Assembly (NCBI GenBank): GCA_010909165.1
Contig: MU008154.1
Coordinates: forward strand, 1,167,478-1,231,477
DNA: 64,000 nt
DNA from: Anthoceros angustus
Lineage: Eukaryota > Streptophyta > Anthocerotopsida > Anthocerotales > Anthocerotaceae
Reading direction: 5' to 3'
Of the stretch, positions 42,577-54,893 are shown piece by piece. The notes beneath the pieces were generated by a model, which did not search any database, had not been told where the DNA came from, and worked only from the letters and a program-made list of their open reading frames with translations. A program made the translations under genes and the position numbers. Position 1 is the first letter of the stretch; every line of letters begins with the position of its first letter.

Positions 42577-43949
42577 ATGGCAGCAGGCACCAAAGGGGTG
42601 TTTACGATCGCGGCTATTGGATCTTGGTACTTCTCCAATATTGGAGTGTTGCTGTTGAACAAGTATCTGCTGGGAAATTATGGCTTCAGATTTCCGATAT
42701 TCCTCACCATGTGTCACATGTCCGCCTGCGCGCTCTTCAGCTACGTTGCAATTGCCTGGATGAAGCTCGTGCCAATGCAGACAATCAGATCGAAGACACA
42801 GTTCATGAAAATATCAGCTTTGAGTGTTGTGTTTTGTGCATCCGTGGTCAGCGGCAACATTTCGCTCCGATTCCTGCCAGTTTCCTTCAATCAGGCGATA
42901 GGAGCCACTACTCCCTTTTTCACGGCGGTATTCGCCTATGTCATGACATTTCGGCGAGAAACATGGCAGGTCTATGTGTCACTGGTGCCGGTGGTGGCCG
43001 GGGTTGTCATAGCCAGTGGGGTAAGTCTGCCTGCTCTCTTGTTTACCAGGCTCTGTCCGGCTGTCAGCGCTACAACTCGTGACTTTACTGCCTCTTCTGA
43101 TCTTTGTATCTGCTTCCGTGTTTCTAACCTCAGTAGTTCCATATCCTTGCGTGACTGGATCTACTCTGCCTATCTGATCTGGTTCTACAACTAATTTCTG
43201 AAAGCTTGTGTGCGAATGTTCCTCTTACTTCTTATGACGGGGCTTTGTCTTGCAGGGGGAGCCAAGCTTTCATCTGTACGGATTTATCATGTGTATCGCA
43301 GCCACGGCTGCAAGGGCTCTCAAGTCTGTGCTGCAGGGGATATTGCTTTCTTCAGAGGGGTGAGTAGCCTTCTTTGTTTCCATTTACTGTTCAGCCAACT
43401 AAAGCGGACAGAACAACATCTGTTTTGCTAAATCCCATCCCATCTCTTTGCATTACAGAGAAAAGCTGAACTCAATGAATCTCCTCCTGTACATGGCACC
43501 TATCGCCGTGGTTGTGCTTTTGCCAGCCACTCTTGTACTAGAACCGAATGTTCTTGGCATCACTATTGCTCTTGCAAGGCAAGACATCGGGATCATTTTA
43601 TTGCTCCTTATAAATTCGGCCTTGGCTTATTTTGTCAACTTGACAAACTTCTTGGTCACGAAACACACCAGCGCTTTGACACTGCAGGTAAGGTGGTTGA
43701 ATGCAGAGTCTTTTCACGACCTGTCTTCGTTTCTTGGTGTTTGCTTTCAGTTCTTTTAAATGACTCAGGAACTGGCGAAACTGACTTGTGGACTCCTACC
43801 AGGTTCTCGGCAATGCCAAGGGAGCTGTGGCTGTCGTTGTCTCAATTTTGCTCTTTCGAAACCCAGTCTCTGTGGTAGGGATGTTAGGCTACGGATTGAC
43901 TGTATTTGGAGTGATTCTATATAGCGAAGCGAAGAGAAGATACAAGTGA
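42577..43949 (+). CDS. Triose-phosphate-translocator family nucleotide-sugar transporter (Golgi)
   Basis: Four exons (42577-43020, 43256-43359, 43459-43687, 43803-43949), 307 aa. The ATG sits in a near-ideal GCCACCATGG context. Multi-spanning throughout; landmarks are [110 protein letters not shown] and a C-terminal EAKRRYK that fits a KxK-type ER-exit tail. It resembles the Arabidopsis At5g05820/At3g11320 clade. Some members of that neighbourhood are reported UDP-arabinofuranose transporters of the Golgi, but the substrate here is an inference by family only. It has no plastid transit peptide, unlike the true triose-phosphate translocators. Confidence 0.94.
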
Positions 43950-45509
43950 GTGTTTTGACACATTTCTCCCTCCAAAACACCTGGAGGTCAGGTGAACTTT
44001 CACAGTAGACGACGGCTCTCCACATTCTTCTGGTGGTACCATTAGCTGTCAAGACGTCTCATATCTCAGGATGCGGAGTGAGAACACTGTGAAGTGCTTC
44101 CTGTGGACACAAACTCCAAGTATTCATGGGAAGAAAACACTAGGTGTTTCTAAACTGTAGCTTTGGGCATGAGAAGTCTGTGCAGATCATGTTTCCGATG
44201 AGAACTCGTCTAACAGCCATCATTCTTTTATCTAGATTACCTCAGGCTGTAAGGTTTTGGAATGAATTCCGCGCGACTGTATTGGTCGCTGAATCTGAAC
44301 CCCGATCGGGAAGACAGACTTAGCTTGTGGCTTTCCAGCCGATTCAAGGGCAAATTTATCGAAACCTTCTGTCCAGATGCGTCAATACTGTGCACACAAT
44401 TCCGATGTTACATCCCTCCATGTCTTAATGGATACTGTCCACACTATTCCCAAAGTTTCATACCTCCACGGCATATTCAAAACTTTACCCGTTATCTGTG
44501 CATCTCACTCCCCATTTCCTCCGCGGTCTCCCGAAGCATTCCATTTGGATATGGGCTCCGCAGTGCTTTAGGTAGGAGCTCTGACATTCTTTAGTACCGC
44601 TTTGATTCCAACGGCTTCGATACCGCAATACCGAGTTCTGGCTGAATAAAAGCTTATGCATACAGATGTTCATCTTTGCTTTCAATACAAAAATCACACA
44701 CTAGGTCTCGTTTGAACTTCCTTGTCCCATCGTCTCCTAGCGCTCGTGAAGATAATTTACCGGCCGTCACGGCATTTTCCAAATTGTGACTCGTTCAAAG
44801 GCGAGAACTGAAATGCCTCGTAGCGACGGGACAAAATTCACCTCCCCGACTGACCTTAGCAGACCAAAAAACATGGTTGTCTACCTTCTCCCCGGAAAAC
44901 AAACGAGGTGTTCTCACAGCACAATGTACATGCAGTAGACAGCTCTCAGGCAGCCCTCAAGGACCCTCCAGGGAGTCGGAATTGTTTGGCGCAACACATA
45001 CAAATCCATACGCAGTTCCCTAAGTCGCCTTCTCGAGCTCTGGGAGATCTGCACCACAGAAACCACACAAGATCACCACGGACGCCACACACACAACCAC
45101 TGGACTAATGCTGAACATTGCCACTAGTTTACTGGGCAGTTATTAAAAACTGCAGTACCAAAGACTAATGCTGAACTTAAATATCTGCACTCAAAATACC
45201 AGTTGGACACAGCAAAGCACCACATGATCACAACAGCAGCTGATGCTAGTGCAAAACAGTACAAGCAGAAGTCTTTGAAGAAAGACAGCACATGGCCAAG
45301 ATGCAAGGATGACCCGAATCCATAAATAGACAGATTCAGCTGTCTAGTAGTTCAAAGCACACGTGCAGTGCATCGCTTATCTGGTGCTGCGCACCAGCAG
45401 GGCACTTCAAAGTATTAGTCTTGCCATAGATGGTGCTGGAGACGGGGACACAGACTCTCCACAGACGGAAGCGCCATGCTGATCACAGACTTAAGACAGC
45501 TTTTATCAT
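43950..45509. other. Convergent flanks of transporter and p23 genes
   Basis: 1.56 kb without a supported gene. It should contain both 3' UTRs. Short open frames are Ser/Pro/His-rich and unconvincing. Confidence 0.5.
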
Positions 45510-46564
45510 TTACTTACAGAGCATACCTTCATCCTCTTCATCATCGCTGTCAGGTCCTCCCACATTCAGGTCCTGTACCAGAAACCAAGATATGGCATGT
45601 CAGAGAATGCTACACATTCTTAACCAAGCCATGTAGGCAAAGCATCGAGACAACCATCAAGAACACAGCAGCCGAACTACAAGCTCAGCATGAAGCCAAA
45701 ATAGAAGCTACAAATAAAACCGAGACACAAGCTAAACATACCGAGAAGTCGTCCATGCCTCCTAAATCAAAGTTGTCAACTGCACACAGACCGGAACACC
45801 GAAAAGAGAAATCAGCACCAAGAACAAAATAAGTAACATGGACCAGTGAAACTGCTGCGAGCTCGAACAATGTGCACCGAGTTTCGTTAAGTAAGCATAC
45901 GCTTAGGAGCATCTTTCTCGTCATCTTCGTCCACCCACTTGTTCCAGTCCACCTTCACATACGGTGGTGTCTTGCCCTCAGCCTTCAACAGCCTCTTCCA
46001 CCATACCTTGTCTTCCTTCTCTATCACTATAAAAGTGTGCCGCAAACTCACATTTATTTTGCTCGTCTGAACAAAAAAAAGATGCCCATTACAACTTTGC
46101 ACAAAATGCCAAACCAAGGCCACAAGAACCCCTAGCCAAACCCTCACATGCCAAGCAACGAGTTTTGAAGCCACCTCAACGTTCACTTTGTCGAACAGCT
46201 CCAGGTCGAGCTCGAAAGCCTGATTCTCGGGACCCGCTGTAGCAGAAAACGTCAACCTGCCCTCCGGTTCGAGCTTGATTTTCGGGTTCTTGGCATCCGG
46301 CAATTCAACAGTCACGAACACCTTGTCCGTTCTCTGGGCCCAAACCACCTCAGGATGCCGACTGCCACAACATGCAAGCCACGCCGCAGTCAGTACAACA
46401 GACCCAGCGCTCCCACTTACCCTAACACCGTCCCCAACCAGGAGCCGCACGATAAGGAGCCGCCCAAACTGGCAAACCAATCACGTCCATGCCGCGACAC
46501 GCCCACAGGCCAGGCCGGTGAAAACACACATGCGCTGCAGCAAGGGCAGCAAGCCATACCTCAT
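45510..46564 (-). CDS. p23-like HSP90 co-chaperone (CS domain)
   Basis: Five exons (46560-46564, 46175-46361, 45901-46066, 45742-45779, 45510-45572), 152 aa. The CS domain opens MSRHPEVVWAQRTDKVFVTV and contains FSATAGPENQAFELDLELFD, SLRHTFIVIEKEDKVWWKRLL and PPYVKVDWNKWVDEDDE. The acidic Gly-rich tail reads NFDLGGMDDFS and DLNVGGPDSDDEEDE. p23 binds the ATP-bound N-domain of HSP90 and stabilises client complexes. The first coding exon supplies only ATG plus AG. It is chosen because an ATGAG followed by GTATGG restores the MSRHP start typical of p23. The last few residues (GMLCK) could change if the GTAAGT there is used as a donor. Confidence 0.9.
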
Positions 46565-47078
46565 AGCTTCTTCCGGGCGTGTCAGCGAGGTTCCGGCGAG
46601 GCAACTACAGGCAGCACAACGGGCCGAGACGAGCAGTGCCAGAGACGCGAATGTTGCGTCCCAAGCGACGTCAGAGGGAAAGATGGCAGTGCGGGAAAAT
46701 CTGGAACTTTCCAGAGATCAAACTACAGTATCTCCACAGGCGCAATTTGTCGCAGGGAATACCGAAACGTTTCCGCGCGCTGTAATAACGCCCTCTAGGG
46801 CTGTCAATAGCCTCCGTCCTTTTCTCAACGCGAATGATTTTATTTTGGTCTCCCGTCTACACCCGAAGGAGTCCACTGCGAAACCATAAGCAATTAAGAT
46901 AGATTATTTAGTATTAAATTAATTTTTATAATATTTTATAGTACTTTAATGATAGTACTGTAATTACTTCAAGGTATACTTATGTACCAGTAATCAAGTG
47001 CCCTCGAGTGGTATGACACTTTGACCTATGACACTTACCATCATGTGACTTTGTAGAATAAGAAGTATGTCACACTAC
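46565..47078. other. p23 upstream region
   Basis: The GC-rich left half probably holds the p23 promoter/5' UTR. An abrupt switch to AT-rich sequence occurs at about 46890, which marks the start of the repeat-rich right third of the window. Confidence 0.5.
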
Positions 47079-47265
47079 AAGAAGAAGAAGAAGAAGAAGA
47101 AGAAGAAGAAGAATTGTATTATAATCCACTTGGACGGAATTTCCATCGTGGGACTTGGTACTTGCCAACTTGGACCAACGTGTGCCTAATCTACTTTGGG
47201 TACCACCAGGGGCATTCAGACATGCCATCTAAGTACCGATTTAAGTATAGGATGCTTAACAACGG
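47079..47265. repeat. Dispersed repeat family, locus 3, with (GAA)n edge
   Basis: About ten AAG/GAA triplets (47079-47112), then ggacggaatttccatcgtggg, the ttggaccaacgtgtgcct block and gatgcttaacaacg. Same family as 32785 and 41528, and in all three the gaa-rich edge is on the same side. Confidence 0.85.
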
Positions 47266-47473
47266 CGATCTTATAAATGTGTGTCCATTTCACCTAAGCC
47301 ATTTGGACAATTGCCTATGTTCTTATAAGTGTGTGCCCATTTCGTCTAAGCCATTTGGACAATAGCCTATGTTCTTATGAATGTGTGTCCATTTTGCCTA
47401 AGCCATTTGGGCAATAGCCTATGTTCTTATGAATGTGTGTCCATTTTGCCTAAGCCATTTGGACAATAGCCTA
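47266..47473. repeat. 52-bp tandem repeat, four copies
   Basis: Units start near 47266, 47318, 47370 and 47422, each with gtgtgtccatttt.gcctaagcc followed by atttggacaatagccta. The first unit overlaps the 3' edge of the dispersed repeat, so the array arose by amplification of that edge. Confidence 0.88.
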
Positions 47474-47476
47474 TGA

Positions 47477-47592
47477 CACTGTAACCTCGAGGCCTAATCT
47501 TTACCCATAGGCTACTACGACAATGTGAACCTCGAGGTCTAATCTTGACCCATGGGCTACTATAACAGTGTAAACCTCGAGGCCTAATCGTT
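47477..47592. repeat. About 45-bp tandem repeat, 2.6 copies
   Basis: Units contain gtaaacctcgaggcctaatc and acccatgggctact with minor differences. Directly adjacent to the 52-bp array. Confidence 0.8.
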
Positions 47593-48541
47593 CTATTGCC
47601 ATTTATTAACCCCACTATTTTTTCACTTGCATCGTTTTTTTTTCCATATTCTATGACCTTGGTTCCCTTGAGCAAACTGTGTCGTTGTCGTCCCGCATAT
47701 GTGTACCAATTTTGCTAGAAAAAAAGACTTCCTGTAGCTACACAAAGACTGCGCTTAAGCAACAACAGACATATTAAAACCCAATAATTATCTGTAAATA
47801 ATGAGATATAAATGGTGATTAGAATAGAATCCCTAGTTTAAAATAAGAAGATAGTGGTTCAAACCTCTAACCACGTTCAGTTACACATGGGTTCCTTGCA
47901 CGACCTTCACATTCAAGATATGAATCTAAGAAAATCATACTCCTATTACTACTATTATGATTTGCTTAGCTTCGTGTGTGGAGGCAAGTTCCCAACATAG
48001 CTAGAAATATAAAATCTGTAGTGCGCCCAAGCTTGGGACATGTCTGTCATTTTTTTGTCACTCCGTTTTCAACTCCATTATGTAGATTCTAATTAGTGAT
48101 GCCACCATGAAGAAGCCAAAAAGAAAAAAAGGAAAATAATTCATGGTGTTTTTATATGAGAAAATGGTACTTAGTAGCATGATCTGATGCCACAAGCGAA
48201 GAGGCGAAGGGAATGGCCCCAAATCCAATTCGAAAGAAGCGACTGAAATTACAACTACAGGTTCCCACACCTCACTTTCCAAATGCACTAAAATCTAATT
48301 GATAATAAAACAAAACTATATTCAAAAAACAAAACTTCACATATAGTATGTTGAACCCGACAACTACGGAAGACTCTCGGTCTCCACTTTTCCTGGGACT
48401 AAAATCGGGACCGGCAAGGTTCGGGAACCACCGGATGTGAATCGGGATGCGGACCCCTTTAAAAGGAATCCCTCATCAAGATAGTAGGCTATTCTGACCA
48501 TCATATAGGGATCCAAGGTGGTGAGGTTACCCTATAGATCA
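47593..48541. other. AT-rich spacer before the PME array
   Basis: No gene seen. From about 48232 the sequence is the 3' flank of a PME copy and recurs at 50031. Confidence 0.5.
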
Positions 48542-49929
48542 CTAATGTTCATCCTCATCAATCTCGTAATGAGAGTCGTCATGGGGAACCTGATCCTTTC
48601 ACTATCTATAAAACTTAGAGACAAAAATGGTTTCGCTTGCTCCTTTGTCAATTCATGTACATAACTCGGAAAATTAGTGCTGTTAGCACCCGGTCCGGAA
48701 CACTTATACATGCCATAAAATATAGTACTGCAATAACACACATTTAAATAATTAGTAAAAAATAATTTAATATGAAAGAGTCTAAGTGAAAACGATGACT
48801 TACTCATCTCTACTTGAATCGTTCCAATCGCTCCATGTTTGGTCTTGGTTAACCAGTTTATGGATATGAGTATGTGCAAACACCACTCTTGAAGCAGCAC
48901 CCCAAGCCCTTCCCAAGGTGTTGGAACCTGCCCGTTCACTGAGGTTGCAATTTATAAAAGAGAATCCTGTGTTCTCGACACATCCTCTCTTTTCTGTGTG
49001 AAGGATCCACCATGATGGTGCAGTAGAATGAAGCTCACGATTACGAGCGGACATTGATAAAATATATATTAAAAAAATAATATGAAGCATACTTTTCACA
49101 TATTTTCTAGTATTTAAGTCAAAGATTACCTTGTATATGGATTGCCCATTGCAAATAAAATCGATGTTACCGATAATTTTGCTATTTGTGAAATAGTGTC
49201 TTCCCTCTTTATCATATAAAGTATCTTGGGATGATTCAAAGATACAAGAATCAAATTGAGCTTTGTCACCTCAATCAGCACATGCTACTTGCATTATCTT
49301 GCCTGTTTTGCCTTTTTTTTTGTAAAAAATAAAATATATTAATAGTTTTAATTAAAAATATCGTTATGTGGTATTCTAGGCGAGAAGATGAAACATACCT
49401 TAAAATGAATATGATGTGCCTCAAAAATCTGCTTGGATAGACTGCACTCTTGGAGGTGCTACATGTTTATCATTCCACACAATTGTAGTTTTTTTGCTCC
49501 AGCTCCTCTCAATGTGATTTTTGGCTTGTTGGATGGAATATTTATTTTTCTCTGCAAAAATATTTAATCAAATTTATAGTAAACAATATCATACCCAAAA
49601 ACTATATATAGCAAGAATTATAAATAACACCCTCACTTGTAAGTGCCATTTTGCAATGACAACTCTATCTTTGTTATCGTCGGCACATCATCAATTGCTT
49701 CTTGAATCTGCTATAGTCGCATGGATCCACGATCCCACCCATACTTACCGTCCCCTCCTACTTCACCCCCTACTAGTAGAGATGTCTTAAGTGGGCGTCG
49801 TGGATAAACATACTTTTGCACGGTAAGATTAGAGTCAAGTGCAAAACTATCAGTGCAAAAACATATTGTGAAAAATAATGTCGCTAATATAAATGATGTT
49901 GTACGTGATACCAAAGTAATTCGGCCCAT
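48542..49929 (-). pseudogene. Pectin methylesterase, frame-broken copy B
   Basis: Collinear with the intact PME at 51023-52472 across all five exons, but exon 1 shifts frame after GGDGK, exon 2 and exon 3 carry small deletions, and the active-site stretch loses one Gly (DFICNGQ in place of DFICGNGQ). Most differences are 1-6 base indels at CTG, CAG or GC words. It is either a decayed duplicate or a copy with poor consensus. Confidence 0.85.
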
Positions 49930-50030
49930 CTTGAAAATGGTCCTAAATGATGAGAGACGTTGAGAAGAATACTTGAACTCTCAAAGATTTAAAGAAAAAG
50001 TTGAGAAAAATACTTGAACTCTCAAAGAAG

Positions 50031-50880
50031 CGACTGAAATTACAACTACAGGTTCCCACACCTCACTTTCCAAATGCACTAAAATCTAATTGATAATAAA
50101 ACAAAACTATATTCAAAAAACAAAACTTCACATATAGTATGTTGAACCCGACAACTACGGAAGACTCTCGGTCTCCACTTTTCCTGGGACTAAAATCGGG
50201 ACCGGCAAGGTTCGGAACCACCGGATGTGAATCGGGATGCGGACCCCTTTAAAAGGAATCCCTCATCAAGATAGTAGGCTATTCGACCATCATATAGGGA
50301 TCCAAGGTGGTGAGGTTACCCTATAGATCACTAATGTTCATCCTCATCAATCTCGTAATGAGAGTCGTCATGGGGAACCGTGATCCATTTCACTATCTAT
50401 AAAACTTAGAGACAAAATGGTTTCGCTTGCTCCTTTGTCAATTCATGTACATAACTCGGAAAATTAGTCTGTTAGCACCGTCCTAACACTTATACATGCC
50501 ATAAAATATAGTAATCGCAATAACACACATTTAAATAATTAGTAAAAATAATTTAATATGAAAGAGTCTAAGTAAGCGATGACTTACTCATCTCTACTTG
50601 AATCGTTCCAATCGCTCCATGTTTGGTCTTGGTTAACGGTTTATGGATATAGTATGTGCAAACACCACTCTTGAAGCAGCAAGCCCTTCCCAAGGTGTTG
50701 GAACCCGTTCCTGTGAGGTTGCAATTTATAAAAGAGAATCCTGTGTTCTCAGACACATCCTCTCTTTTCTGTGCTGTGAAGGATCCACCATGATGGTCTG
50801 CAGTAGAATGAAGCTCACGATTACTGAGGACATTCAAGAAAAATATATTAAAAATAATATGAAGCATACTTTCACAGGAC
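50031..50880 (-). pseudogene. Truncated PME copy C (exons 5 and 4 only)
   Basis: Starts cgactgaaattacaac, as at 48240, and follows copy B through the 3' flank, exon 5 (stop at 50331) and exon 4 (to about 50826). It is then joined at 50880 directly to the 3' flank of copy A. It has several indels relative to copy A. Confidence 0.9.
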
Positions 50881-51022
50881 TAAAATCGGGACCGGCAAGG
50901 TTCGGGAACCACCGGATGTGAATCGGGATGCGGACCCCTTTAAAAGGAATCCCTCATCAAGATAGTAGGCTATTCTGACCATCATATAGGGGATCCAGTG
51001 AGTGAGGTTACCCTATAGATCA

Positions 51023-52472
51023 CTAATGTTCATCCTCATCAATCTCGTAATGAGAGTCGTCATGGGGAACTGTGATCCAGCTTTCACTATCTATAAAACT
51101 TAGAGACAAAAATGGTTTCGCTTGCTCCTTTGTCAATTCATGTACATAACTCGGAAAATTAGTGCTGTTAGCACCCGGTCCGGAACACTTATACATGCCA
51201 TAAAATATAGTACTGCAATAACACACATTTAAATAATTAGTAAAAAATAATTTAATATGAAAGAGTCTAAGTGAAAACGATGACTTACTCATCTCTACTT
51301 GAATCGTTCCAATCGCTCCATGTTTGGTCTTGGTTAACCAGTTTATGGATATGAGTATGTGCAAACACCACTCTTGAAGCAGCACCCCAAGCCCTTCCCA
51401 AGGTGTTGGAACCCGTTCCTGTGAGGTTGCAATTTATAAAAGAGAATCCTGTGTTCTCAGACACATCCTCTCTTTTCTGTGCTGTGAAGGATCCACCATG
51501 ATGGTCTGCAGTAGAATGAAGCTCACAGTTCTGTGGAGGCAGACATTCAGTAAAATATATATTAAAAAAATAATATGAAGCATACTTTTCACATATTTTC
51601 TAGTATTTAAGTCAAAGATTACCTTGTATATGGATTGCCCATTGCCGCAAATAAAATCGATGTTACCGATAATTTTGCTATTTGTGAAATAGTGTCTTCC
51701 CTCTTTATCATATAAAGTATCTTGGGATGATTCAAAGATACAAGAATCAAATTGAGCTTTGTCACCCTCAATCAGCACAGCCACTGCTTGTGCATTATCT
51801 TGCCCAGGTTTTGCCTTTTTTGCAGAATTCTGTAAAATAAAAATATATTAATAGTTTTTAATTAAAAAAATATCGTTATGTGGTATTCTAGACGAGAGAA
51901 GATGAAACATACCTTAAAATGAATATGATGTGCCTCAAAAAAATCTGCTTGGATAGAGACTGTTGCACTCTTGGAGGTGCTACCGGCTGTGTTTGCGTTA
52001 TCATTCCACACAATTGTAGTTTTTTTTGCTCCAGCTCCTCTCAATGTGATTTTTGGCTTGTTGGATGGAATATTTATTTTTTCTCTGCAAAAAATATTTA
52101 ATCAAATTTATAGTAAACAATATCATACCCAAAAACTATATATAGCAAGAATTATAAATAACACCCTCACTTGTAAGTGCCAGCTGCAATATTGATGACA
52201 ACTCTATCTTTGTTATCGTCTGGCACATCATCAATTGCTTCTTGAATACTGCTATAGTCTGCATCAGATCCTGATCCCACCCATACTTTACCGTCCCCTC
52301 CTACTTCACCCCCTACTAGTAGAGATGTCTTAAGTGGGCGTCGTGGATAAACATACTTTTGCACGGTAAGATTAGAGTCAAGTGCAAAACTATCAGTGCA
52401 AAAACATATTGTGAAAAATAATGTCGCTAATATAAATGATGTTGTACGTGATACCAAAGTAATTCGGCCCAT
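51023..52472 (-). CDS. Pectin methylesterase (pectinesterase), copy A, intact
   Basis: Five exons (52171-52472, 51913-52084, 51623-51829, 51289-51530, 51023-51212), 370 aa. N-terminal signal peptide (TSFILATLFFTICFC). There is no PMEI-type pro-domain, so it is a type II PME. It is secreted to the wall, where it demethylesterifies homogalacturonan. Catalytic set by family position: Q172 (AQAVAV), Q194 and D195 (SSQDTLYD), D216 (GNIDFICG), R273 and W275 (LGRAW). The start ATG is at 52472. AT-rich introns are 76-92 bases. It heads a local array with copies B and C and is the only one with all frames open. Confidence 0.93.
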
Positions 52473-53512
52473 CTTGAAAATGGTCCTAAATGATGAGAGA
52501 CGTTGAGAAGAATACTTGAACTCTCAAAGACTGTTAAGAAAAAAGTTGAGAAAAATACTTGAACTCTCAAAGAAGCCAAGAAAACAAGACTTGGGAGGGG
52601 AATGCCAATCTGTGTACCGCACACTTTAATACAACAGTTTCAAGCAATACCAATCTTGAATAAAATTGTTCTACTTTGGTTTGATATTTTTTTTTGGCAG
52701 TAGCTTATTATATATTTTATTCGACCTCTCATTTTAACTAGATGCCTATTTTAATTCTTTATTCTAGCTTATGTTGTTTGCTGTGTTTGACATCTAGACG
52801 TTGTCCATATCCAACACAATTTTATTAGGGGTGGTTTGAACTAGACGAAGTTGCACAAGAGTGTTTCCGCCCTCCAATTAGTTTCTCAACTTAGGTTTAT
52901 AATTAATTTAGTCAGCTTCTAATTTTGGCTTGATATCTATATCGTCGTCATCGTTCGGAGTTTGGTCTACCGATTGTGGCCCGGCATCTATGATGTGGTT
53001 GCCATTGTCATATGCCTAGAAGGAATACTATTGGTGTCCACCCATTGTGGCCCGACATGTATGATGCCGTTGTCATTGTCATAAGCTTAGAAGGAATACT
53101 ATTGGTGCAACTGGCTTACTCACAATAGTGCAAGTAGCCTAGACTCACTAGTATTAGTAGCCTAGACACATTGCCTAGAAGAAGGTACCACTGATTTTGA
53201 GTGGCCTAGACACAATAGTGCAAGTAGCTTAGACACAATAATGCTAGTAGCCTAGACACACTAATGAAAGTTGCCTAGGTAATGAGTCTCATGACGGAAT
53301 GCCCATGCCATCCCTCGTAGACCTCAGTAGAATTCTTTTTCCTTTTTTTTCTTTCCCCTATTTGAACTAAGCTCTGGTAGATATTTTAGTGTACTATGGC
53401 TTACTTTAAACATTATTATTATAACATTGTTTTTGAGTTTTCTCAATATCTCATATTTATTTGATTCGTCCTCTTCTTGGATAGGCTTTCACAGGTTGAT
53501 TAAGGATATCGC
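52473..53512. other. PME upstream region and low-complexity repeats
   Basis: The first 150 bases are shared with the upstream of copy B. Further on, a roughly 70-bp unit (attgtggcccg...gaatactattggtg) is repeated twice at about 52973-53116. A loose repeat of tagcctagacaca words fills 53120-53275. No gene. Confidence 0.6.
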
Positions 53513-54548
53513 CGTCTTCCATCCCAATACTCGGACTTGGTCTCGGGGGGCGCACTGGCCAGTTGACAACCATGTGGTCTGGTTGGAGCCTAGTTTGCAA
53601 TCCCACGTGCATTATAACTCTTTGCTCTCGCAATGGGTATAACTCTGCTCTCTCTAGTACCAGTTTTGAATTGAAGATTGAGAGTTTAAGTTTCTTCTTA
53701 AGGGGACTCTCAATCCATCGTGCATGACTATAGATTTTGTTTCTAGTTGTGATTTTTCTTACGTTTTTCCATTTAGTGGCTGTAGTCAATTAAGTCCACA
53801 TTGGCGAGTGGTCGGATAGATTGGTCCCTTAAATGATGGCAAAGTCATGTGACAAACTGCGGATCGATCGACCTCTCGGCAAAAGGAGCCAAGCGCCCAT
53901 TATTCCAACTATGACCAAACGTGAGGCGTGTTACTTGCCTTGAGCCAACGGCCGGGTCATCAATAGAGACTGGTTCACGTTACCAATTATACCCTCCCTA
54001 AAACCTCCTCGCCTGTCTTGCCGCCATGTGAAGAGAGAGAGAGAGAGACTCATTTGTTTGGGTTTAGGGTGGTTAGAGACCAAGGCCTTGAGAATTGTGC
54101 GACCACAATGAATTAGTCATACGCAAGCATAGAATTAAGGAATTGGTCATAAGCAGGGGCCGGTTTCCAGTTTCATCTAAACAACCGTTAGGCCATTAGC
54201 AACCTCTAATAGGTAGTCAGCTATGGATTACATGAAGTCCGAGGATTTTCGAGGCCGACATGTCCTGCTGGTAATTCGTAGAGCATGCGTGGCTTTTAGA
54301 CAGATGTACCTAACGTAGGATATTGTAGAAGTTAGCAAAGGGAATATGGGTGGAGTGACTGTACTGGTGAAATAAGGTTAAAAATAAAAATAAAATTGCC
54401 CTGTTGAGAAAATGAGTAATGAAGAACTTGAGGCAATCGCTAGCCAAGTTCTTACAGACGAAGAGACCACCACGACTCTGGTGCTCTTCTTTCTCCACCT
54501 CCTCCACCAATTTCGAATAGAAGGTATTGATCTTGTGAAGCCGGGACC

Positions 54549-54893
54549 TTACAACGTCAATCTGCACTCCGTAGAGACACACCGCAACGTCAGACACATC
54601 TTGGCGGGGACACTTTGGAGTACAAGCATCAGGATATCCTTCGGCAATCTGCTCCACAAAGCGGCGTCCTTTTCAGGTACCTCTACTGCCAGGCTACCTC
54701 CAACCAGATCTTGCACAAGAAGAATATTCGATTGCCTCATTTTGGTGAACATGTGCTTAGTGCAGGAGCTCAGAGAGTGTTTGACAGGCTTGCTGAAACA
54801 GATGTGGTGACATCGACTATCATGATAGCAGTGCAGACATGTTGCATCATCGAGGGCCCGGCTTTGCAGAACCATAAATGGCTTCATGCACAA
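54549..54893 (-). pseudogene. F-box protein fragment (copy 1)
   Basis: The minus-strand frame contains ALWSRLPKDILMLVLQ then SVPAKMCLTLRCVS, an F-box-like pattern (LPxDIL...VLxxVPxKxxLxLRCVS). It ends at a stop soon after and has no kelch or LRR partner in frame. A continuation in the next frames (54310-54450) is unconvincing. The same fragment recurs at 56422-56625. Confidence 0.5.

Noticed and set aside
51023-52472. Horizontal transfer of PMEs, suggested by AT-rich composition
   Set aside because: The genes have plant-type spliceosomal introns and plant-like signal peptide and sequence, so local composition is the simpler explanation.
54057-54075. Telomere-like gtttagggtgg
   Set aside because: A single imperfect copy, not a tandem array.
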